A DNA stretch of 64,000 nucleotides from Desulfurobacteriaceae bacterium (GTDB lineage Bacteria; Aquificota; Aquificia; Desulfurobacteriales; Desulfurobacteriaceae), in NCBI GenBank assembly GCA_026987115.1, contig JALSNF010000036.1, positions 1-64,000 on the forward strand, written 5' to 3'. Each line of letters starts with the position of its first letter. Within the stretch, counting starts at the first letter, position 1. The notes under the pieces are model-generated. The model did no database searches and was not told the origin of the DNA. It was given only the letters and a program-made list of their open reading frames with translations. The translations under genes and the position numbers were made by a program. This document shows, piece after piece, positions 15,531 to 22,750 of the stretch.

Positions 15531-17567
15531 CTATAAAAGAACGACCTTTACTTTTAACGACTTAAACTGCGCAGTTTTAACAAACTCGTCTGACTCGTCG
15601 CCAAAGAGGTTGTTTATACGGCTTTTGCTGTGGTGAAAGGTAGTAAAAAGGGTCTTCCTCTTTAAGTGGGGAGTTGGCTCAACGGTGAGAGGAGAGCTTC
15701 TACCGTAATTGCTTTCTAATACAACCGCTTTTGGCTCTCCAAGCTCTTTCCAGTCTTCCTTATTCATATAGAGTAAGTCTTCTTGAAAGGTTTTAAATTT
15801 CTTTAAGGTCTCACACCTGTTTGTCTGGTTGGCGTTGTTGTAGTGAACCAAGTTCCTCCCTGTAGTAAGGTAGAAACCTTCAAGTTTTCCTTTTTCTATA
15901 AGCTCTTTAACCATTCCCCTTAGACGATAGGGCGAATAGACAAGCTTTGCCTTACCTTGCGGAGTTGGAAAAGTTTCTTCGTAAAGGATTTCCGTCCCCT
16001 TGCCGTTAACAACAGGCCACTGAGGGGAAGCGTTAAACTTCTCTCTTAAAAGACTATATGAAGCACCTTTAAACCTGACCGGAGCTTCCTCCCTTAGAGA
16101 GTCCCAGACTTCCTCTGTCCTTTTAAAGCCAAAATCGTGCCCCATTCTCTTTGAGACTTCGGCTACAACCTCCCAGTCGTCAGGGAGGGAAGACTCAACT
16201 AACGGTGTGGAAAGGTGAAGCCTCCTTTCGGCGTTAATGTAAACCCCCTCTTTCTCATAACAGCTCTTAACGCCAAAGACAACGTGGGCAAACTCTGTTA
16301 TCTGGCAGGGGAACAGCTCGTTTACTACTAAAAACTCAAGTTTCTTTAAGGCTTTTCTAATTTTATTAAGGTTAGGGTGAACGTGGGCAATGTCTTCCCC
16401 CATAACCCAAAGGGCCTTTAACTTCCCCTTTAAAGCAGACTCTACCATTTCGGGGGTGGTAAGGCCTACTTTCTCAGGGATTTTGTAGTCAGGGAGGTAG
16501 TAAGGAAGCATTCCCACATCGCAGGCTCCTTGAACGTTGTTCTGTCCCCTTAAAGGAATTAAACCTGCTCCCTTTCTGCCAATGTTCCCGGTTAAAAGGG
16601 CAAGGTTGGCAATAGCCATTACGGCCCTGCTTCCGTCTATGTGCTCTGTTATGCCTAGTCCCCAGAGGAAAACTGTCCTCTTCTTTGAAATCTCGCCGGC
16701 AATTGAGTAAATCTGTTCTTTGACCCCTTCATAACCTACCAACTCTTCAAATACTTCAGGCTTAGAGAGGGGGTCCTTTAAAAGGGCGCTTTTATACTCT
16801 TCAAAGTTTAAAACCCTGTTTTTTACAAACTCTTTATCGTAGAGCTCCCTCTCAACTATAACTCTTGCAACGGCGTTTAGGAAAAGGAGGTTTGATTCAT
16901 ACGGAATAACGACAGGATAGGTTGAAAACTTAAAAAGACCTATTTCCCTAACGTCAACAACGGCCAAATGGGTTCCTTTCCTTGCCTTCTCAACAATTCT
17001 GTGGCTCACTATCGGATGGGCTTCCGTTGTGTTTGAACCTATAACGAAAATGAACTCGGCGTTGTAAATCTCGTCAAAAGGAATAGAGGCCGCACCTTCC
17101 CCCACCGTTTCCTTTAGACCTTTAAGAGAAGGAGCGTGGCATATCCTCGCACAGTTGTCAACGTTTGGGGTTTTTAAAACCTCCCTCCCAAACTTCTGAA
17201 ATAGGTAGGCACTCTCACAGTTGGTCCTTGCACCGCCTATAAGGCCTACGGCTTCTCCTCCGAAATCCTTTTTTATCTTTAAGAGCTCCTTAGCCGTTAT
17301 TGAAAAAGCAACGGCGTAAGGAACTTTAAAGAAACCTTTACCCCAAAAAGAAAAACTTGAAAGGTCATACCCGTACTTTTTTAAAAGCTCCCCTTTAACG
17401 AGAGCTCCCCTTATCCTCTCCGAGCTATTTAAGAACTGATAACCAAACTTACCTTTCACACAAAGCTTCCCTTTACTTACAATACCTTCCTTAACCGGCA
17501 CAACCTCCTTTCCGTTCCAGCCTATTTCACATCCTACTCCACAGTAAGTACAAACGCTCCTTATCAA
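15531..17567 (-). CDS. fdhA: Formate dehydrogenase catalytic subunit, Cys type
   Basis: A molybdopterin formate dehydrogenase of about 678 aa. From the longer GTG start it has the [4Fe-4S] set Cys10, Cys13, Cys17 and Cys40, and the FDH-type ARICHAPS block with Cys147 as Mo ligand where other FDHs have selenocysteine. Downstream are [32 protein letters not shown]-type text (here ending DVGMLP) and a C-terminal molybdopterin-binding domain with [10 protein letters not shown]. I choose the TTG at 17567 because GGAGGAGG lies just before it; a GTG at 17579 is in frame but has no Shine-Dalgarno. There is no beta, gamma or FdhE-type gene beside it. A good promoter lies upstream. Confidence 0.9.
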   Translation of the reverse strand: [678 protein letters not shown]

Positions 17568-17596
17568 GCCCTCCTCCACAGCTTGGTTTAATGGTT

Positions 17597-17710
17597 TTAG
17601 CTAATTAGAACTATATAACACTCTCTATATTCAAATACCACTAAAATGACAATACTTGACAAATTATCATAGTCGTCTAAATTTACCACTACCCTCCTTC
17701 CAATTCCCAT
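17597..17710 (-). CDS. Possible 37-aa ORF (leader or gene remnant)
   Basis: An ATG 6-7 bases after GGAGG opens a 37-codon frame ending in TAA. It reads GRRVVVNLDDYDNL near its start, which recalls the first strand and helix of ribbon-helix-helix regulators, then becomes hydrophobic. The likely fdhA promoter lies inside it. It may be a decayed regulator, a leader peptide, or chance. It occupies the region between the ClC and formate dehydrogenase genes. Confidence 0.25.
   Translation of the reverse strand: MGIGRRVVVNLDDYDNLSSIVILVVFEYRECYIVLIS
17624..17652 (-). promoter_or_regulatory. Sigma70-type promoter of the formate dehydrogenase gene
   Basis: On the minus strand TTGTCA (-35) and TATAGA (-10) are separated by exactly 17 bases, about 57 bases upstream of the chosen TTG start. 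This leaves a leader of roughly 50 bases with the GGAGGAGG ribosome site. Confidence 0.5.
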
Positions 17711-17723
17711 GGTACCCTCCTTC

Positions 17724-17743
17724 GTCGGCCTAAGAAGGCCGAC
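17724..17743 (-). terminator. Hairpin at the 3' end of the ClC gene
   Basis: GTCGGCCT-AAGA-AGGCCGAC is a perfect 8-bp stem with a 4-base loop that overlaps the ClC stop codon. No U tract follows on the minus strand, so it may be an RNA 3'-end protecting stem or a weak terminator rather than a classical intrinsic one. Confidence 0.4.
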
Positions 17744-18998
17744 TTCTCCTTAAGAACCCTTTCCTTAAGTCAAAAGCTAAAGAAGCCAAGAAACCTACAA
17801 CAGAAACCACAAAACCCGTTGGAACCACGACGTTGTAGTCGTAAGTTAGTTCTAAAGCTAAAACAACGGCAGTAAAAGGAATCCTCATAACGGTTCCTAC
17901 AAAAGTTGCAGCACCTATTGCAGCAAAGTAGAAGGGCTCTACGGAAAAATTAAAAGTTTTAAGCCACTCGCCAAAGCCGTAGCCGATTAGAGCTCCTATA
18001 CTCATCAAAGTTATAAAGAGACCCCCAACGGCGTTTGAGTAAAGAGAAACGGCGTTTGAAACTATCCTAAGGAGAACCAGTATCAAGATTACACTTAAAG
18101 GCAGGTGAAAACTGCCGTTTATAAGGGCTGAAACTACCTCGTGCCCTGAAAAGCCACCGTAAGGAGAAACCTTTAGAATAAGTGCAACTGTTCCTCCCCC
18201 TAAAACCGAAACGAGAGCTACCCTCTGCAAAGGAGAGAGTTTCTCAGAAGCAAGCGAATTTAAGTAGAAAAGGACCTTATCCCTTAAAGTTAAGTAAACG
18301 TAAATCCCCCCAGAGATTACAGGAATAAAGAGAAAAAGGGAAACCAAGTAATCAAGATGGATGTTTTTCCCTGTTGAGTAGTTAAAGATAATAGGTTTTA
18401 AGTACATTAAAGCTATCAAAAAAGAGGAAAAACTCCCTAAAACCATAAAACCTATAAAATCCTTAACTAAGGAGTAAGCAACGTTCTCAACTGCAAAAAG
18501 TATTCCAGTAATCGGAGAGACGAAAACGGCAGAAATACCGCTACTTGCCCCAATACCTATAGCTACTTTCAATAGCTCCTTAGGCAAGTTAAAAAATTTC
18601 TTCACCTTACAGGCAATTATTGCACCTATTGCTGCAGAGGGACCCTCATTTCCAACTGCAAAACCGCTACCTATGGAAAGAGAAGAGGCAACTATCTTCA
18701 TAATGAGGTCTGAAGAGGAAAAAGTGAGTCTGTTTTTCTCAAGGGCTTCTGAGATTTCCCTTATACCGTACTCTTTAGCTTTTTCGTTGTAGAGGATAAT
18801 TAGGTTAACAACCAAAATGGAAGAGGTAGTTATAAAGAAGACATACCAGAAGGGGAGGTTAGGAATCGTAGTTAAAGGCTCCCCCAAGTAAAACAGATAA
18901 GAGAGAGCCTTAGTTAAGAAAACGTAGAATATAACGGCTATACCCGTTAAAACGCCCGTTATAACAGAAAGGAGGAACAGTTTAAGTTTCCAAACCAT
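17730..18998 (-). CDS. ClC-family chloride channel/antiporter
   Basis: A 422-aa integral membrane protein with about 10-12 hydrophobic segments and no C-terminal CBS pair. Selectivity-filter motifs are readable: GNEGP (117-120, gating Glu118), SSGISAVF, SPITGILFAVE at 161-171 and GTVMRIPFTAVVLALE near the end. The position equal to the internal proton glutamate (E203 of E. coli ClC-ec1, the second Glu of GILF.IEE) appears to be Asn172, so coupling may differ from the classical H+/Cl- exchanger. It is the last gene after pepA, 19 bases downstream. Confidence 0.9.
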   Translation of the reverse strand: MVWKLKLFLLSVITGVLTGIAVIFYVFLTKALSYLFYLGEPLTTIPNLPFWYVFFITTSSILVVNLIILYNEKAKEYGIREISEALEKNRLTFSSSDLIMKIVASSLSIGSGFAVGNEGPSAAIGAIIACKVKKFFNLPKELLKVAIGIGASSGISAVFVSPITGILFAVENVAYSLVKDFIGFMVLGSFSSFLIALMYLKPIIFNYSTGKNIHLDYLVSLFLFIPVISGGIYVYLTLRDKVLFYLNSLASEKLSPLQRVALVSVLGGGTVALILKVSPYGGFSGHEVVSALINGSFHLPLSVILILVLLRIVSNAVSLYSNAVGGLFITLMSIGALIGYGFGEWLKTFNFSVEPFYFAAIGAATFVGTVMRIPFTAVVLALELTYDYNVVVPTGFVVSVVGFLASLAFDLRKGFLRRSRPS

Positions 18999-19017
18999 AA
19001 TTAAAACAAGGGGGCTA

Positions 19018-20442
19018 CTACCCCAAAAGGAGCTCTACTACAGTTCTAACAGGCTGGCCAGTTGCACCTTCACAGTAGTACTTCCACGGCTTACTTAAAA
19101 AGGCAGGCCCTGCTATGTCTAAGTGAGCCCAGCTTCTAACTTTATCCTTGTTAACGAACTTCCTTAAAAAGAGAGCTGCCGTTATTGCTCCTCCGTACCT
19201 GCTCTTCCCTACGTTCTGAACTGTAGAGTAGGTCCCCTTAATCTCCTCTTCAAGGTCTTCGTCAAGGGGTAGCCTCCACAGTTTCTCTCCCGTTTCCTTA
19301 GAAATCCTCTCTAGCTCTTTAGCCAGTTTATCGTCTTCAGTAAAGAGACCGCTAGTATAGTGGCCAAGAGCAACAACGCAAGCACCGGTTAAGGTAGCCA
19401 TGTCAACCATAAGGTCAGGCTCTAACTCTGAACCGTAGATAAGGGCATCCGCAAGTATCAGCCTTCCCTCAGCATCAGTTGAGTGAACTTCAACGCTTAC
19501 TCCGTTTTTATAGGTTATTATGTCGTCAGGTCTGTAAGCCTTACCGTCAGGCATGTTCTCAACGGTTGGGATTAGAGCGTGAACTTCAACTTTAGGTTTT
19601 AACTCCCCTAAAGCTTTCATTATCCCTAAAACGGCACAGGCTCCTGCCTTGTCAGACTTCATAGTCTTCATGTACTGTTCAGGCTTTACGTTAAGCCCTC
19701 CACTGTCAAAGGTAACTCCTTTACCAACGAGAACTACCCTCTTTTTTGCACCTTTAGGCTTGTAGGCAATGTGGATAAACCTTGGAGGGTTTGAACTTCC
19801 CCTTCCAACTGTAAGTATTCCAACCATTTTGTTCTTCTCAAGTTTCTTCTCGTCAAACACTTTACACTCAAAGCCCATCTCTTTAGAGAGCTCTTTTGCT
19901 ATCTGGGCAAGTTTCTCGGGAGTTATAACGTTTCCAGGCTCGTTTACTATGTCCCTTGTAAAGTTTGTAGCTTCAGCAAGAACCTTTCCAAGGTTAAAGG
20001 ACTTCCTGTACTCCTCCTTTCCCGCAACCACAACTTTACTTAAGCTAACCTTTTCCTCCTTATACTTGTTAAAAGAGTAAGCTCCCAGAATTAAGCCCTC
20101 AGCAACAGCTTTTGCCGAAAACTCCTTTAGTTTATCTTCTCCTAAAAGCTCACAGACAACGCTTTTAGCCTTTAAAGCTTCAGCTTTCTTTATCCCTTTT
20201 GCAGCTGCTAACCTAACTTTATCTTGGGTAAGCTCACCCTTTTTACCAAGCCCTACATATACGAAAGCTTTAAAAGCACCGCTTCCTGGCAAAACTGCAA
20301 CTTCCCCAACCTTTCCGTTAAAGGAAAGGGCTTTTAACTTCTCCTTCTCTTCCTTCTCAACCTCTTTAAGGCCTTCGTAAACTCCGGTTATTAAAAGGTC
20401 TCCTTTCTTAGCCTTAAGCTCACTTTTAAATTCAACCTTCAT
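19018..20442 (-). CDS. pepA: Leucyl aminopeptidase (M17)
   Basis: A 474-aa cytosolic aminopeptidase. The catalytic domain carries GVTFDSGGLNVKP, the lysine/aspartate metal ligands in MKTMKSDKAGA, and the family signature STDAEGRLILADAL (normally NTDAEGRL). The N-terminal domain (about 1-160) is of normal length. A GGAGGAG-type Shine-Dalgarno precedes ATG. It sits between the 163-aa membrane protein and ClC in a four-gene minus-strand cluster. Confidence 0.95.
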   Translation of the reverse strand: MKVEFKSELKAKKGDLLITGVYEGLKEVEKEEKEKLKALSFNGKVGEVAVLPGSGAFKAFVYVGLGKKGELTQDKVRLAAAKGIKKAEALKAKSVVCELLGEDKLKEFSAKAVAEGLILGAYSFNKYKEEKVSLSKVVVAGKEEYRKSFNLGKVLAEATNFTRDIVNEPGNVITPEKLAQIAKELSKEMGFECKVFDEKKLEKNKMVGILTVGRGSSNPPRFIHIAYKPKGAKKRVVLVGKGVTFDSGGLNVKPEQYMKTMKSDKAGACAVLGIMKALGELKPKVEVHALIPTVENMPDGKAYRPDDIITYKNGVSVEVHSTDAEGRLILADALIYGSELEPDLMVDMATLTGACVVALGHYTSGLFTEDDKLAKELERISKETGEKLWRLPLDEDLEEEIKGTYSTVQNVGKSRYGGAITAALFLRKFVNKDKVRSWAHLDIAGPAFLSKPWKYYCEGATGQPVRTVVELLLG

Positions 20443-20453
20443 CTCTCTCCTCC

Positions 20454-20945
20454 TTAACCTTTTTGGTCAAACTCTTTAAGAGCAGGGCTCTTTCTGTTTC
20501 TCTTGTAGTTTTCAATCTCTTGAGGTATCAGCTTCTTAAGTTTCCTTTGAATAATAAAGTTTAAGGCAAATATAACTAAAACGGGAAGGGATGCTCCAAC
20601 AAAAGCACTTTTAATGTTTAAAGAGAGGAGTTTAAAAGCCTCTCCCGAGTTTTGAACTATAAAGTCAATCATAAGGAAGAAGAGGAAAAGGGAAACTATG
20701 TAGTAAACTTGCTTCACGTATTCCACGTAATCTAGGATAATGGCGGTAAGGAAGGTTATCTTGAAGCTAAAGGTTAAGGCGTAGGCAAAACCTCCCGGCT
20801 TTATGGCGTTAAGGGGGTAAAAGTCTTCTCTCTTTGTCTCTAAAAGGAACTTTAAGGCAGAGTTAATCCTCATAAGCCCGGTAATTGTAGGTAGGGATAT
20901 TATCAGGAAGATAATAAGACCCCACAAGAGCATACTCCAGTTCAT
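20454..20945 (-). CDS. Predicted four-span membrane protein, unknown
   Basis: A 163-aa protein with hydrophobic segments at about residues 4-24, 52-71, 78-98 and 108-131, and a charged C-terminal tail of about 30 residues rich in Lys/Glu. I do not recognise the family. Its ATG overlaps the stop of the TPR lipoprotein by 4 bases, and pepA follows 11 bases later, so it belongs to that operon. Confidence 0.75.
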   Translation of the reverse strand: MNWSMLLWGLIIFLIISLPTITGLMRINSALKFLLETKREDFYPLNAIKPGGFAYALTFSFKITFLTAIILDYVEYVKQVYYIVSLFLFFLMIDFIVQNSGEAFKLLSLNIKSAFVGASLPVLVIFALNFIIQRKLKKLIPQEIENYKRNRKSPALKEFDQKG

Positions 20946-22693
20946 TTACCCTCCTCAATTTCTCTTAAAAGCTTTACCGTTCTGTTAAGTATTCCGGGTT
21001 CTTCTTCCTGAATTGAAGGGTCCTTAACTATAGCACTTAGAGCTTTGACAAGGTGTTCTTTAGCCTCTTTTAACTTCCCAAGTTTAAAGAGACACTCTCC
21101 GTAATGCTGGTTTATAACAGGGTCCTTTGGTTTAAGCTTTAAAGCCTTCTTTAAGTAATCACAGGCCTCTTTATAGTTCCCCATTTTGTAGAGAATCCAG
21201 CCTTTAGTGTCTAAGTAGGCTGGGCTGTTGGGAAAGGCTTTTAGAGCTTTGTTTATGTAGTTAAGGGCCTCTTTGAGGTTCTCTCCCCTTTGAGCGTAAA
21301 AGTAAGCAATGTAGTTATAGACATCGGGAGAAGGGTTTAACTTAAGGAGCTCTTTAAGGTACTCTTCAGTCTCTTTATATCTCTTTAACTTCTCAGAGAA
21401 GAAGGCAAGGTAAAAGAGTATGTCCGGGTCTTCCTTTGCCCTTCCTTTCCAAGTCTTTAACAAGTTATAGGCTTCTTGAGTATTCCCCATCTTGTCAGTT
21501 ATAAGGGCAAGTCTAACCAGGTAAGCTGGATTGTCGGTCAACTGCCAGAGTCTCTCATAATAGGCCTTTGCCTCTTCAAGTTTTCCGAGCTTGTAGCTAA
21601 CAACTGCAAGTCTTTCTAAAACGGTAGGGTTTTCAGGGTATAAGTCCAACGCCTTTTCGTAAGCCTTAACGGCCCTTTCAAGGTCGCCGGACATTTCATA
21701 AGCCAAGCCGAGCATAAAGTAAACGTTTGGGTTATCAGGGTTTAGCTTCGTTATCTTCTCTATTAACGGGATAACTTCTTTGTACTCTTTCAGCTGAAAG
21801 AGGTTTGCAGCAAGCCACGAGAGGAGTTTTAGGTTATAGGGTTCAAGCTGTGAGAGCTTTTTAATAGCTTTTACCGCCTCACTTACTTTCCCTTCAGCCA
21901 TATAAACTAAAACCAACTCTCTTAAGGCATAGACGTTTTCAGGGTCCTTATTTAGAATTTCCCTTAGGAAAGCCTCGGCCTCTTTGTAGTTTTTAAGCTT
22001 CATTAAAGCTCTGCCAAGTAGTATGTAAGCGCTTTCAAAGTTGGGGTTCTCCCTTATGCTCTTTTGTAGGTAGTTAAGAGCTCTCCTCTCTTTCCCCATA
22101 AGGAGGTAAACTTGACCTTCAAAGTAGGATATTAGGTAGTCTTTAGGAAAGTACCTGGAAGCTTCCTTTAAGACCTTTAAAGCTTCTTTATACCTCTTTT
22201 GGTTTATCAGCAAGTTTGAAAGGAAAACGTAAACGTCCCTGTCTTTTTTAACCTTTAGTGCCTTACGGTAAACTTCCTGAGCTTTATCAAAGTCTCCCTT
22301 TATAACGTAAATTCCTGCAAGGAGCTTAAGGGCAGTTATGTTGTTGGGGTCAACTTTAAGTGCTTTTTGAAGGAGCTCCTGCGCCTTACCGTACTCCTTT
22401 AAAGAGGCGTAGAGCTTTGCTCCCTCTATTAAGAGCTCCAAGTTCTCAGGGTTTCTCTTTATGGCCTCCTGAAGGTAGCGGGCCGCCTCCCTTTTCTTGC
22501 CACTTGAGAGGAACTTTAGGTAGAGAGTATAGTAGTAAAGGTAGCCTGGCTTGTAGCTCTCTTCTTTTTTAGGTTTTAAAGCTAAGGCTTTAGTTTTCTT
22601 TGCAGGATTTACTTTTACACTTTTTCCCTTTTCCTGGAAAGTTGCACAAGAGGAAAGGGCAAGGGTCAAGAGGAAGAGAGCTCCTTTTCTCAT
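20942..22693 (-). CDS. TPR-repeat lipoprotein
   Basis: A 583-aa protein with lipobox LSSC (Cys16), a short Lys-rich linker, then about 14 tandem 34-residue TPR units with typical A..Y.KAL.L.P.N signatures from about residue 50 to 560. Lipidated TPR arrays in Gram-negative bacteria serve as scaffolds for envelope complexes (for example secretion, pili or barrel assembly); the partner here is unknown. First gene of the operon. TATAAT at 22729-22734 (minus) is a candidate -10, with no clear -35. Confidence 0.9.
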   Translation of the reverse strand: MRKGALFLLTLALSSCATFQEKGKSVKVNPAKKTKALALKPKKEESYKPGYLYYYTLYLKFLSSGKKREAARYLQEAIKRNPENLELLIEGAKLYASLKEYGKAQELLQKALKVDPNNITALKLLAGIYVIKGDFDKAQEVYRKALKVKKDRDVYVFLSNLLINQKRYKEALKVLKEASRYFPKDYLISYFEGQVYLLMGKERRALNYLQKSIRENPNFESAYILLGRALMKLKNYKEAEAFLREILNKDPENVYALRELVLVYMAEGKVSEAVKAIKKLSQLEPYNLKLLSWLAANLFQLKEYKEVIPLIEKITKLNPDNPNVYFMLGLAYEMSGDLERAVKAYEKALDLYPENPTVLERLAVVSYKLGKLEEAKAYYERLWQLTDNPAYLVRLALITDKMGNTQEAYNLLKTWKGRAKEDPDILFYLAFFSEKLKRYKETEEYLKELLKLNPSPDVYNYIAYFYAQRGENLKEALNYINKALKAFPNSPAYLDTKGWILYKMGNYKEACDYLKKALKLKPKDPVINQHYGECLFKLGKLKEAKEHLVKALSAIVKDPSIQEEEPGILNRTVKLLREIEEGK

Positions 22694-22750
22694 TCTTCTC
22701 CTTCTGGTTTAATTTAATTTCCAGAATAATTATACAGGCTGTAGGGAGAA

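Noticed and set aside
15531..17579. Possible selenocysteine codon in formate dehydrogenase
   Set aside because: The Mo-ligand position in ARICHAPS is an ordinary cysteine codon and the frame has no internal UGA.
20942..22693. Apparent internal DNA repeats in the TPR lipoprotein gene
   Set aside because: They reflect degenerate 34-residue protein repeats; the DNA copies are not similar enough to be a recent repeat array.
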